DNA of 64,000 bases. Source: Synergistetes bacterium HGW-Synergistetes-1 (GTDB taxonomy: Bacteria; Synergistota; Synergistia; Synergistales; Synergistaceae). Below are positions 16,468-24,499 of this stretch, piece after piece (position 1 is the stretch's first letter; every line of letters starts with the position of its first letter). Both the position numbers and the translations under genes were made by a program. Under the pieces are notes generated by a model. That model did not search any database. It saw only the letters and a program-made list of their open reading frames with translations, and was not told the origin of the DNA. The DNA lies in assembly GCA_002839185.1 (NCBI GenBank), contig PGXO01000007.1:37183-101182 (forward strand). Reading direction: 5' to 3'.

Positions 16468-19293
16468 TTACGCTTTTTCTTTAAGACCTGCCAGTATCTT
16501 GTCGGGTGTTGCCGGTATTGTCTTGATCCTGACTCCGCAGGCGTTCTTTATCGCATTACAGACAGAGATGTGCGGTGCAGCAAGGGGCATTTCGCCTGTT
16601 CCTGACGCACCGAAGGGTCCGAGCGGGCGCGGAGTCTCAACATGTATAAGCTTGATGTCATCGGGGACATCCTTGATGTAAGGCAGACCCATCGTCACAA
16701 AGTTGTTGTACTTGCTCTCATCGAGGAAGTCCTCTGTAAGCGCCAGCCCTATGCCCTGGGCTATGCCGCCGTATTGCTGTCCATCGACGACAAGGTAGTT
16801 GTTGATAACGCCAACATCACCAACCAGAACAAATTTTTCACAATGCGCTTTGCCTGTTTCCATATTTACAGAAACCATGGCAAGATTGACGGCAAACATA
16901 TGGAAGCCAAACGGTTTTCCAAGGCCGGTATCTTTGTCGTTGCCGGAACAGACTTCAATGCTTCCGTCTGCATTCTGCACACATGCCTGCGTATAGCCTT
17001 CGTATAAGACAGGGATATTTTCGGCGATCATTTCGTCATAGGTACGGTATGTCCCGTCCGGCTTGCGCATTGCTTCAAGCAGCTTTTTACAGCTATCGAC
17101 TATCGCGTTGCCTACCATTACCTGTGAACGGCTTGCGGCCGCTGCTCCGCTGTTGGGGGCCTTGGCTGTATCGCTCAGGACCATTTTTATCTGTGTTGGG
17201 TGCAGGTTCAATGGTTTAAGAGCTTCATGTGCCGTACCCAGGCAGCCGATGTCGGCTCCCTGCCCGTGGTCTTCCCATGTGTTGTAGACAATGACTCCGT
17301 CCTTGGTAAGTTCAATGTTGCTCGCAGCGTCATCCGCTCCATCGTCGTTGGAGTTATAGATACCTATCGAGACTCCGACGCCAAATTTGACTTTGTCGGT
17401 GGTCTTTGCGGCAGCTTCCTTTTTCATCTCTTCATAATAAGGACGTGCCTTTTTCATCATCTCAGGAAGCGGAAATACTTCAGGAGCATAACCTGACGGC
17501 ATGACACCAAGCGGGTTCGTTGTGAACGGTTCCCACTGAAGAAGGTTCATCTCCCTGAAATCAAAGGGATCTATCCCGCATTTTTCCGCCAGCATATCCA
17601 TAGCAGTTTCGCATCCCCAGTATGTCTGAGGGGCTCCATATGCCCGGAAGGCGGCGCTCCAGCGATGGTTGCTGAAGCATGTGTATCCTGTTGCCCTCAT
17701 GTTGGCGTATGCGTAAGGGGAGAAGAAGAACTGTCCGCCCTTGTTTGTGAGGTCATTGGATGATTCGCTGTATGGGCCGTGGTCGACCCACCATGTCTGT
17801 TCGGCTCCTATAAGCCTGCCGCTCTTGTCCGCACCGACCCGGATATGCATAAGGAACGGGGATCTCTTTGGAGTACGGATGTTATGTTCCTTCATATTGA
17901 TCCGCATATAGACAGGACGCTGACATGCAACTAGGGCTATCGCAAGGTAGGGCTCATTTGTCGGCGCAACTTTGTAACCAAAAGAAGCACCCATGTTGTT
18001 CTGGATGACCCTTATCTTTGAAGGAGCAACGCCCACTCCGCGCGCTATCATCATCTGGTGCCTGTAGACACAGATGGATTTTGTTGCCAGTGTGACGCGG
18101 TCTTCTTCATCGTAATAGGCATATCCGCAGTCAGTCTCAAGTACCATGTGCGGCTGGCGTGAACTGTAGAATTCGTCCTCCACTATGTAGGGAGCTTTAT
18201 CAAGATCTTCCTTCGGGTCTGCACCTTTTGTGAAGATGCGTTTGTTGAAGGCATTGGGCATTCCGTCTATACCTTCGATCTCATCGTAAACTTTTACTGC
18301 ATCTGCAGCCTTGGCCTGATATATGTCAATAAGCTCAGGCAGCGGTTCGTAGTCTACCTTGATCTTATCGGAGGCGGCACGGGCATTAGCTTCAGTGTCC
18401 GCACAGACTATAGCGATACATTCGCCCCACTGGCGTATCTTATCGCCTTCTTCGACCATGATTCGGCGTTCCCATCCATCCGTCGTGACAGATGGGCATC
18501 CTACCTGCCCTCTGATCCTGTTGGTACCCTTGTTGGCTTTGATATCTTTGTAGGTCACGACCTTGTAAACTCCGGGCATCTTCTCTGCTTCTGAAGTGTC
18601 GATCTTATTGACCTTGGCGTGGCGTACGCCTTCAAGCGCAAATGGATATGCAAAGAGGAACTCTTCCGGAAGTTTCAGCCTGTCGTCATCGCCAAAATCC
18701 CAAAGTCCTGTCGCCTTGTAGACCGCGCTGGGACGTGGGTATTTTGAGTTCCACAGCGAGTCACCGGGTTTGTACATCTTTGCCAGGTCCTCTATCTTCT
18801 CTTCCCCTCTAAGTATCGCAGCCGCTTTCATAACAGCGTCCACAACCTGAACATATCCGGTGCAGCGGCAGGCCATCCAATGCTTGCTGTACCACTCGCG
18901 GACTTCTTCCCTTGTCGGGCTTGGGTTGCTGTCAAGAAGAGCCTTGCCTGCGGTAATAAATCCGGGCGTGCAGAATCCGCACTGGATAGCCCCGCAAACT
19001 ATAAAGGCCCACTGAAGAGCATGGAGGTTTTCGGGGGTCCCGATACCTTCAATTGTCGTGACCTCAGAATATTCAGGAACGTTCTTCCATTTCGTGATGC
19101 ATGAGCGAACGACCTTTCCATTGAGGATCACGTTGCAGACTCCGCACTGTCCGTGATCGCAGCCTCGCTTGGTACCTGTCATCTTTAGCTGGTCGCGGAT
19201 AACTGTGAGCAGTGATGTCTCCGGTTTGCCTATGATCCTCCTTGGCACCCCGTTGATGGTAAGGTTCTTCACATGATAGTTTACTTCTGTCAC
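16468..19293 (-). CDS. Molybdenum hydroxylase, aldehyde oxidoreductase/xanthine dehydrogenase type (2Fe-2S plus Mo domains fused)
   Basis: A 941-residue enzyme laid out like Desulfovibrio aldehyde oxidoreductase: plant-type 2Fe-2S cluster (Cys45, Cys50, Cys53, Cys65), second 2Fe-2S domain (Cys105, Cys108, Cys142, Cys144), then the molybdopterin-cytosine-dinucleotide domain with AFRAYGAPQ and the catalytic Glu901 in GTGEMPLAAPH. There is no FAD domain, so electrons must leave to another carrier. Start codon is GTG with GAGAGGAG about eight bases before it. The upstream leader carries a riboswitch-like RNA. Substrate (aldehyde, purine or N-heterocycle) is not decided by sequence; cupin and aminotransferase lie downstream. 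Confidence 0.9.
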   Translation of the reverse strand: MTEVNYHVKNLTINGVPRRIIGKPETSLLTVIRDQLKMTGTKRGCDHGQCGVCNVILNGKVVRSCITKWKNVPEYSEVTTIEGIGTPENLHALQWAFIVCGAIQCGFCTPGFITAGKALLDSNPSPTREEVREWYSKHWMACRCTGYVQVVDAVMKAAAILRGEEKIEDLAKMYKPGDSLWNSKYPRPSAVYKATGLWDFGDDDRLKLPEEFLFAYPFALEGVRHAKVNKIDTSEAEKMPGVYKVVTYKDIKANKGTNRIRGQVGCPSVTTDGWERRIMVEEGDKIRQWGECIAIVCADTEANARAASDKIKVDYEPLPELIDIYQAKAADAVKVYDEIEGIDGMPNAFNKRIFTKGADPKEDLDKAPYIVEDEFYSSRQPHMVLETDCGYAYYDEEDRVTLATKSICVYRHQMMIARGVGVAPSKIRVIQNNMGASFGYKVAPTNEPYLAIALVACQRPVYMRINMKEHNIRTPKRSPFLMHIRVGADKSGRLIGAEQTWWVDHGPYSESSNDLTNKGGQFFFSPYAYANMRATGYTCFSNHRWSAAFRAYGAPQTYWGCETAMDMLAEKCGIDPFDFREMNLLQWEPFTTNPLGVMPSGYAPEVFPLPEMMKKARPYYEEMKKEAAAKTTDKVKFGVGVSIGIYNSNDDGADDAASNIELTKDGVIVYNTWEDHGQGADIGCLGTAHEALKPLNLHPTQIKMVLSDTAKAPNSGAAAASRSQVMVGNAIVDSCKKLLEAMRKPDGTYRTYDEMIAENIPVLYEGYTQACVQNADGSIEVCSGNDKDTGLGKPFGFHMFAVNLAMVSVNMETGKAHCEKFVLVGDVGVINNYLVVDGQQYGGIAQGIGLALTEDFLDESKYNNFVTMGLPYIKDVPDDIKLIHVETPRPLGPFGASGTGEMPLAAPHISVCNAIKNACGVRIKTIPATPDKILAGLKEKA

Positions 19294-19299
19294 TTGTTA

Positions 19300-19416
19300 C
19301 ATCTCCTCTCTCCGTTGCCGGAACTGAATTCAAAACCAGATCTACATATCAAAGCGGGATCTTTCCATGACGCCGCATGAAAACAACTGCAGATAATTTT
19401 GAAAAGGGAGGAGATG
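19300..19416 (-). promoter_or_regulatory. Possible expression platform: anti-SD/SD pair of the molybdenum hydroxylase leader
   Basis: The minus-strand leader contains CATCTCCTC at 19416-19408, exactly complementary over nine bases to GAGGAGATG at 19308-19300, which is the ribosome site of the hydroxylase. Pairing would hide the site. This is the element through which the upstream structured RNA could switch translation. Confidence 0.5.
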
Positions 19417-19454
19417 GGAAGTCATTAAGCATACCGGAAGGCATACTTCGATCC

Positions 19455-19605
19455 ACCTTGGTGACCCCTTTCCAAAAAAGACGGATACCGTCTGCGGGAG
19501 GCCTCATAGTTTCCCATGAGACCCTCAGGACCGTTTATGCTGAAGTCGGTCCGCTGGTTTGCACCCATGGATAAATATCTTTAGGGAGACAAACTCGGGG
19601 AATAG
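19455..19605 (-). promoter_or_regulatory. Structured leader RNA, probable molybdenum-cofactor-type riboswitch (copy 1)
   Basis: Read 5' to 3' on the minus strand: CCCCGAGT (19600-19593); a stem closed by TTTG/CAAA with CTAAAGAT in its loop; an extra hairpin GGACCG/CGGTCC; a 10-base-pair helix capped by GAAA (arms 19523-19514 and 19509-19500); TCCCGCA directly after it; then TTGGAAAGGGG, whose GGGG can pair with the first CCCC. The same elements recur at 21795-21900 with compensating changes in the helix. Position ahead of a molybdenum enzyme and my memory of the Moco RNA motif (GAAA-capped helix then GCCTCCC) suggest that family; I could not run a covariance search. Confidence 0.6.
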
Positions 19606-19637
19606 ATGCAACTTAGTTGCATACATATGGTATGTAT
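19606..19637. promoter_or_regulatory. Two adjoining 7-3-7 palindromes (operator candidates)
   Basis: ATGCAACTTAGTTGCAT (19606-19622) and ATACATATGGTATGTAT (19621-19637) each have perfect 7-base arms and a 3-base centre, with centres 15 bases apart. They sit just upstream of the hydroxylase leader and 115 bases before the azlC promoter. Unknown regulator binding is the simplest reading. Confidence 0.5.
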
Positions 19638-19751
19638 TCTATTGTGAGGATACACTCATCTGAATTGCGCGACAACTTTAAGGGCAAATAAGGAAAGTTC
19701 TGGTCTGTTATGCTCTTTATTTTGTTGCTAAAGTTTTCTCAAAGCACAAAT

Positions 19752-19781
19752 TTGACATTAACTTGATATCTGTCATACAAT
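19752..19781 (+). promoter_or_regulatory. Sigma-70 promoter for azlCD
   Basis: Perfect TTGACA (19752-19757) and TACAAT (19776-19781) with an 18-base spacer, 34 bases before the azlC start. Confidence 0.7.
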
Positions 19782-19815
19782 TCGTTTCTGGGATTTTAGG
19801 AATGGAGACAGCCCT

Positions 19816-20571
19816 ATGGATGCAGCAAAAGAAATAACAAACGTAAATGAAACACCGGTAGCCAAGGGGTTCGCGTACGGGCTCAGGACGGGGACTCCTA
19901 TTGCTCTAGGATATATCCCCAGCGCTCTTGCATGCGGCATCCTTTGCAAGACTGCCGGGCTAACGGCGTTGGAAAGCCTGTTTATGTCTCTTATAGTCTT
20001 TGCGGGAGCAAGTCAGTTCGTAGCTCTTAATCTCATAATGATAGGTTCCGCCATTCCCGAAATAGTTCTGGCTACAGCAGTTCTCAACATGAGACATGTT
20101 ATGATGTCCTCCTCAATTGCGAGACGGCTTGTTCCGGGTATCGGAGCACTCAAAAAATCCTGGATATGCTTTGAGCTTACGGACGAAAGCTTCAGCATAG
20201 CTTCAATGCAGAAGGAACCGCTTCTTGCGCCTGAATTCATGTTCGGCCTGAATATTGTGGGCCATTGTACATGGGTCATCGGGACGGTCCTTGGTTTCTA
20301 CGGAACTTCTGTGCTGCCTCAGAACGTACAGGACAGTATGGGAATAGCGCTTTACGCGCTATTTATAGGGCTGTTGCTGCCTTCGGTGAGGAAGAGCAGA
20401 TCCGCCCTGATCGTCGCAGCTGCTGGTATGGGGCTTAGCGCATTGATAAAATGGACACCCTGTTTTGCGGATATGAACAGAGGGATAGCAATTATGACTG
20501 CCACCGGGCTTGCTGCTCTCCTTGGAGCTGTCGTCTTCCCGCTGGAGAAGAAGAAGGAGGAGGTGCGCTGA
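19816..20571 (+). CDS. azlC: AzlC family branched-chain amino-acid exporter, large subunit
   Basis: A 251-residue membrane protein with the AzlC signature early on (GIALGYIPSALACGIL-like; here PIALGYIPSALACG) and FAGASQFVAL followed by NMRHVMMSSS. About seven or eight hydrophobic segments. With AzlD it forms a branched-chain amino-acid efflux pair in the cytoplasmic membrane. GGAG precedes the ATG. The stop overlaps the azlD start as TGATG. Confidence 0.92.
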   Translation: MDAAKEITNVNETPVAKGFAYGLRTGTPIALGYIPSALACGILCKTAGLTALESLFMSLIVFAGASQFVALNLIMIGSAIPEIVLATAVLNMRHVMMSSSIARRLVPGIGALKKSWICFELTDESFSIASMQKEPLLAPEFMFGLNIVGHCTWVIGTVLGFYGTSVLPQNVQDSMGIALYALFIGLLLPSVRKSRSALIVAAAGMGLSALIKWTPCFADMNRGIAIMTATGLAALLGAVVFPLEKKKEEVR

Positions 20572-20879
20572 TGACAAAAATAATGATCCTTTCTGTCCTC
20601 ATGATGTGCGTTACTGCTCCCTCAAGGATACTTCCGGTTTTTTTCCTTGGAGAGAGGAAGCTTCCTCCCTTTGTTGAGTCACTGCTGCATTACATCCCCT
20701 ATGCAGTGCTAGGGGCTCTTATATTCCCTGACGTCCTAACGGCAACAGGCAGCCTATACAGCTCGGCGGCGGGAGCCATCACTGCGATAATTCTTGGCTG
20801 GTACGGCAGAGGCATCCTTGTCGTACTGGTCGGAGGGATACTCGCTACCTACATCTCCGGATATTTTTTCGGAATGTAG
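20571..20879 (+). CDS. azlD: AzlD family branched-chain amino-acid exporter, small subunit
   Basis: A 102-residue protein with three to four membrane helices and APSRILPVFFLG followed by LLHYIPYAVLGAL, the AzlD hallmarks. I set the start at the ATG overlapping the azlC stop by one base because AAGGAGGAGG lies just before it; the longer in-frame ORF starting at 20451 would run through azlC in another frame and is not credible. Confidence 0.9.
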   Translation: MTKIMILSVLMMCVTAPSRILPVFFLGERKLPPFVESLLHYIPYAVLGALIFPDVLTATGSLYSSAAGAITAIILGWYGRGILVVLVGGILATYISGYFFGM

Positions 20880-20895
20880 TCGATAGAAAAACATA

Positions 20896-20937
20896 GCGGT
20901 CGTAACTGTTTATCAGTTCCGACCGCATTTAATTTTT
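20896..20937 (+). terminator. Intrinsic terminator after azlD
   Basis: GCGGTCG-TAACTG and CAGTT-CCGACCGC pair with one mismatch around a short loop, followed by ATTTAATTTTT. Confidence 0.8.
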
Positions 20938-20977
20938 CGGCATCATGATCCGCTTTGTCGTTATTCTATCCGGACCG

Positions 20978-21673
20978 TTATATCAATGCCATCCTGTATC
21001 GCTTCTCAGGTCTTCCGACCTTTCTGTATGCATACTCTACTACTACTCTTTCATTCATCGTCAGGAATTCAAGATATCTTCTTGCTGTTGACCTTGAAAT
21101 GCCCAGTACATCTCCAACTTCCTGCGCGGAGAAAGTGTCGTTGTTGTCTTTCAGAAAATTTTCTACCTCATTGAGGCATTTGAGCTGCAGCCCTTTGGGG
21201 ATGGCCCGGTTATTCGCCCACGAGGGATCCCTCGTCCGCAGAGAGATCAGTGTGTCAAGGTCTTCCTGCTGCCAAGGCCTCGTTCTGCCGGTAAGGCTCT
21301 GATGATATATGTGGTAGTTTCGGAGGGCAAGCCTCAGTCTCTCAAAAGAGAAAGGCTTTATAAGGTATTCAAAGACCCCCTGGCATAGAGCCTTTCTTAC
21401 AAGGTTCGGATCCTCGCCTGAAGAGGCTACTATGTAGTCAGTCTTCGGAAATTCCTTACGAAGTTCTTCAAGCCCGTCGAGGGCATTAAAATCCTTAAGG
21501 TAAAGATCCAAAAGGACCAGATCAGCTTCAACACATCTCATCGAATCAAACATCTGCGTACCGCTGGAGACACATTTGAGTACGGTGAAAGCTTGCTCGG
21601 AAGCTATAAGATCTGAATACAACTTCTGAAGCAACGGGTCTGCTTCGGCTATCAGAACTTTTAAAATTCGCAA
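20978..21673 (-). CDS. CitB/DpiA-type response regulator (orphan)
   Basis: A 231-residue two-component regulator: receiver domain with acceptor Asp56 (LVLLD), conserved Lys in EYLIKPF, and a C-terminal HTH of the CitB type (FSAQEVGDVLGISRSTARRYLEFL region). Such regulators usually pair with a CitA-like sensor for di- or tricarboxylates, but no kinase gene adjoins this one. Start is TTG with GAGGAGG about nine bases before it. A structured leader matching the one ahead of the molybdenum hydroxylase lies 120 bases upstream, so its synthesis may follow the same signal. Confidence 0.88.
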   Translation of the reverse strand: MRILKVLIAEADPLLQKLYSDLIASEQAFTVLKCVSSGTQMFDSMRCVEADLVLLDLYLKDFNALDGLEELRKEFPKTDYIVASSGEDPNLVRKALCQGVFEYLIKPFSFERLRLALRNYHIYHQSLTGRTRPWQQEDLDTLISLRTRDPSWANNRAIPKGLQLKCLNEVENFLKDNNDTFSAQEVGDVLGISRSTARRYLEFLTMNERVVVEYAYRKVGRPEKRYRMALI

Positions 21674-21683
21674 ATCATGTTCC

Positions 21684-21756
21684 TCCTCTTGTTAAGGAAT
21701 TCAGAGACAGCACCTAAAACCGTAGATCATACGTTTATCGGGCACTAGGAAGAGGA
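21684..21756 (-). promoter_or_regulatory. Possible anti-SD/SD pair of the response-regulator leader
   Basis: TCCTCTT in the leader (21756-21750, minus strand) is complementary to AAGAGGA at the ribosome site (21690-21684). Seven base pairs, so weaker than the nine-base pair in the hydroxylase leader, but placed in the same logical position between structured RNA and start. Confidence 0.35.
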
Positions 21757-21794
21757 CAAGACATAAGGGAATCTTAAGACAGATCCCCTGAAGT

Positions 21795-21900
21795 TTGCAG
21801 CTCCCCCTTTCCAAGTGCGGGAGGCGCTTCCGTTTCCGGAAACACCCATTGGTCTCTTGCCATTGGAAAAGATCCTTTAGGCAATTTGACTCGGGGTCAT
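21795..21900 (-). promoter_or_regulatory. Structured leader RNA, probable molybdenum-cofactor-type riboswitch (copy 2)
   Basis: On the minus strand: CCCCGAGT (21896-21889), a stem closed by TTGCC/GGCAA with CTAAAGGAT in the loop, a 10-base-pair helix capped by GAAA (arms 21846-21837 and 21832-21823), TCCCGCA directly after it (21822-21816), then TTGGAAAGGGG. Helix base pairs differ from copy 1 at most inner positions yet pairing is kept. The extra GGACCG hairpin of copy 1 is absent. Downstream gene is a response regulator rather than a molybdenum enzyme. Confidence 0.6.
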
Positions 21901-22066
21901 ACAAAAACATCGACAGCACTAGACTACATCAAGAGGACTCATTCCGTCAAGAAACAGGGGTAAATTGAAGGGTTTATTAAAAACAGCCTTTTTAAGCATC
22001 TCAAAGAGTGCATTTTTATCCTCTCTCCAATATAATAAGATCACAAGAACAAAAGGAGGCTTTCCG

Positions 22067-22828
22067 ATGTCAAATCAATGCTGGGGCCCCGAAGATTACA
22101 AAAAAGGGGCAGATTTTGTTCCTCTCTTTGGAAGACCGGTTATCGAGCTGCTTGACCCAAAAAAGGAAGAAAAGATCCTTGACCTCGGATGCGGAGACGG
22201 CGCTCTGACCAAAGAACTGGCTGACATGGGATGTGATGTTCTCGGTGTCGACTCAAGCCACGAAATGGTAGAAGCCGCAAGATCTCTCGGATTGAAGGCT
22301 GAAGTTATTGACGGAGAGCATCTGCATTTCAAGGAAGAGTTCGATGCTGTGATGAGCAACGCAGCCCTTCATTGGATGAATGACCAGTATGCTGTAGTGA
22401 GGGGCGTATGGAGAGCTCTCAAACCCGGCGGACGCTTTGCTGCAGAGTGCGGGGGCGAAGGCTGTATCAGGGTGCTCCGGGAAGGAATGAAAATAGCTTT
22501 GATTAAGCGCGGGATCGACTACAGGGCCCGGAATCCCTGGAAGTTTCCTGAACTGGGAGAGTTTTCAAAAATCTTGGACAACCAGGGCTTCAAGGTCGCC
22601 TACATTGCCAGGATAGACAGGCCCACGCCTCTCAAAAACGGTCTCCGATGCTGGCTCGAGGTATTCGCCAACCGCCACACTGAGGGTTTTTCACAAGAAG
22701 AAAAGGAACTCTTTTACAAGGAGGTCGAAGATTACTGCCAACCTCTGCTATACACAGAAGAAAACGGGTGGGTCGCTGACTACGTCAGGCTGCGATTCCT
22801 GGCACTAAAACCACAGGTATCGGAATAA
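22067..22828 (+). CDS. Class I SAM-dependent methyltransferase
   Basis: About 253 residues with SAM-binding motif I ILDLGCGDG at residues 37-45, an acidic loop VLGVDSSHEMV, and SNAALHWM/LKPGGRF motifs like trans-aconitate methyltransferase relatives. I chose the ATG at 22067 because AAAGGAGG precedes it; a longer frame to 21965 lacks a site and adds a non-conserved stretch. Single-gene unit with its own terminator. Substrate unknown. Confidence 0.85.
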   Translation: MSNQCWGPEDYKKGADFVPLFGRPVIELLDPKKEEKILDLGCGDGALTKELADMGCDVLGVDSSHEMVEAARSLGLKAEVIDGEHLHFKEEFDAVMSNAALHWMNDQYAVVRGVWRALKPGGRFAAECGGEGCIRVLREGMKIALIKRGIDYRARNPWKFPELGEFSKILDNQGFKVAYIARIDRPTPLKNGLRCWLEVFANRHTEGFSQEEKELFYKEVEDYCQPLLYTEENGWVADYVRLRFLALKPQVSE

Positions 22829-22845
22829 CTGGATATCGACATGAT

Positions 22846-22897
22846 AAGGAGGGCTCTCATTATTGAGGAGAGCCCTCCTTCCTTATTGTTTTTTTAT
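22846..22897 (+). terminator. Intrinsic terminator after the methyltransferase gene
   Basis: AAGGAGGGCTCTC and GAGAGCCCTCCTT form a perfect 13-base stem with a 9-base loop; a T-run follows at 22889-22896. It may also serve the convergent minus-strand operon. Confidence 0.85.
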
Positions 22898-22928
22898 AAG
22901 ACAAGATAACGCCAGAAACTTTATAGTC

Positions 22929-23267
22929 TTACCTGCTTCTTATCCTTTCCAGGTTGTTTTTATATTCAGGAACAGCCTCCCATATTATGTCACCAAGATC
23001 GCATGGGAACTCTTCGCAGAAGCCGCAGTGAGGGATCCCTCTGTCAAGAGCACACATTCTGACCCTGCAATCGCTGCATGCCATGCTCTTTGCTCCGGGT
23101 CCGGTGCATCCTGTACACTTCATCTTTGATGGCAGTATGAATGAGTTTCCGCTCCGGCCTTCTTCAGCGTCAGCCAGCTTAGAAAGCGTCTCAATATCGT
23201 TCCTCTCAGTTGCCCTTAGCGCTTCGCACGAGCCGCAGTCCATGCCGCAGCAGCCTGTCATCTCCAT
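22929..23267 (-). CDS. DUF3795 cysteine-rich protein
   Basis: A 112-residue protein with 12 cysteines: GCCGMDCGSCEA at the start, KCTGCTG in the middle and HCGFCEEFPC near the end, the DUF3795 pattern. These residues suggest metal or iron-sulfur binding. The start overlaps the stop of the upstream gene as TGATG, so both are translated together. Function of the family is unknown. Confidence 0.82.
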   Translation of the reverse strand: MEMTGCCGMDCGSCEALRATERNDIETLSKLADAEEGRSGNSFILPSKMKCTGCTGPGAKSMACSDCRVRMCALDRGIPHCGFCEEFPCDLGDIIWEAVPEYKNNLERIRSR

Positions 23268-23971
23268 CAGAATATTTCAGAAGAGGGGGATCCTGCGTTT
23301 ACGATCCCGCTGTTTATAGTTTTACAGCCAATATTTTCCAGTTCGGAAGAAAGCAGTTTCAGTCCCTCTTGTACCGTTTTCCACTCGGTATCGAACGCCT
23401 GATCTACAAGAAAGAGTGCTTTTTTTGTACTTTCGGAGAGGGAAGCATCCCTTGTGTCGCGATGGTTCCAGAGCCAGCAGCAGACTTTTTCATCGTCAGC
23501 ATAAAGAATGTTTTTAGGGGATACATCGATAACGCTGTCTCCCGCACCAAGCGGATAGAACTTTTCACCTTCGCGGCCGTAACGAAGCACCAGATCACCC
23601 TTGAGTTTAGCGGTATCATGAGCTCCCATCGGAAGGAGGTTGACCGCCGAAACACAGTCGTAGCAGTCTACCACGTTCGACACGCTCCATATATCGCCCT
23701 TGAACGTCCTGCGAAGCAGGGCTTCGAGCGATGACCTGTACTTACTCGGTTTTACACCCATCTTCGAGTATACTTCGCGCCAGCCTGCTACGTCAGGGTG
23801 GAGCATCATAGTATCCTGAGATATCCCGATGTCCTTTAGCCTTTCTATGAGGCCCTTCTTCATGTTTTCGACATATTCATTTGAAGGCTCGACTTTGACT
23901 TCAGCCAGCAACCAGCCAATCTTGGCATCCGGGAAAACTTCAAATATCCTCTTTTCGATCTCTAATTTCAC
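23267..23971 (-). CDS. B3/B4 (phenylalanyl-tRNA synthetase beta-like) domain protein
   Basis: A 234-residue stand-alone B3/B4 domain, as found in the editing region of PheT: GVKPSKYRSSLEALLRR, NVVDCYDCVSAVNLLPMG and the late LWNHRDTRDASL are typical. Stand-alone copies are thought to hydrolyse mischarged aminoacyl-tRNA or bind tRNA. Start is GTG with AGGAGG about 12 bases before it. It precedes the DUF3795 gene in a two-gene operon. Confidence 0.85.
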   Translation of the reverse strand: MKLEIEKRIFEVFPDAKIGWLLAEVKVEPSNEYVENMKKGLIERLKDIGISQDTMMLHPDVAGWREVYSKMGVKPSKYRSSLEALLRRTFKGDIWSVSNVVDCYDCVSAVNLLPMGAHDTAKLKGDLVLRYGREGEKFYPLGAGDSVIDVSPKNILYADDEKVCCWLWNHRDTRDASLSESTKKALFLVDQAFDTEWKTVQEGLKLLSSELENIGCKTINSGIVNAGSPSSEIF

Positions 23972-23995
23972 AGTACGGTGATCCTCCTTTTGTTG

Positions 23996-24499
23996 TCAGG
24001 AATTTATATCTGTCAGTGATCCGACTCTTTTGCACAGAAGAAGAGCAAGCCAGCCAACCGCCCATCCTGCCGCTGTACCCGCAGCCAAAAGCGGCACTAT
24101 GTAGAGAAGCACCCTGATATCATTCACTACAAGGGCAACAACTGAAACCTGTGCCACATTGAAGGCCCAGGCACCCGCGATACTTATCCATGGCAGGCTG
24201 AAGTCATCCCTGAATTTTAAGTATATAAAGGACATGACCGATGCCGACATCAGACCTCCAGCCAGGCTGCAAAGGAGTGCGAACCAATTTCCTGTCATTA
24301 CCCAGGCAAGGAATACCCTGATAAGGGTAACGGCAAAAGCCTCTTTTACGCCTAAAAGGACCAGCGCCAAAAGGGAGAAGACATTCGCAGCGCCAAGCTT
24401 TATTCCCGGAAGCGGCATAGGAAGACTTCCCTCGAACATGTTGAAGACCAAGGCAAATGCAGCAAGCGAACCCGTTATGATAATGTTTTTTAGCTTCAT
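23996..24499 (-). CDS. Gx-transporter/heptaprenyl diphosphate synthase component I-like membrane protein
   Basis: A 167-residue membrane protein with about five hydrophobic segments and LPGIKLGAANVFSLLAL, the mark of the Hpre_diP_synt_I/Gx transporter family, which resembles substrate-binding units of ECF carriers. Its ATG overlaps the stop of the NusG_II gene as TGATG. Order ApbE, NusG_II, Gx transporter is a recurring set in anaerobes and points to extracytoplasmic flavin electron transfer. The older 'heptaprenyl synthase' name is probably misleading. Confidence 0.82.
   Translation of the reverse strand: MKLKNIIITGSLAAFALVFNMFEGSLPMPLPGIKLGAANVFSLLALVLLGVKEAFAVTLIRVFLAWVMTGNWFALLCSLAGGLMSASVMSFIYLKFRDDFSLPWISIAGAWAFNVAQVSVVALVVNDIRVLLYIVPLLAAGTAAGWAVGWLALLLCKRVGSLTDINS

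Noticed and set aside
19377..19574. 65-codon frame within the hydroxylase leader
   Set aside because: Lies antisense to a covarying RNA structure, no plus-strand promoter close by, no recognisable protein feature.
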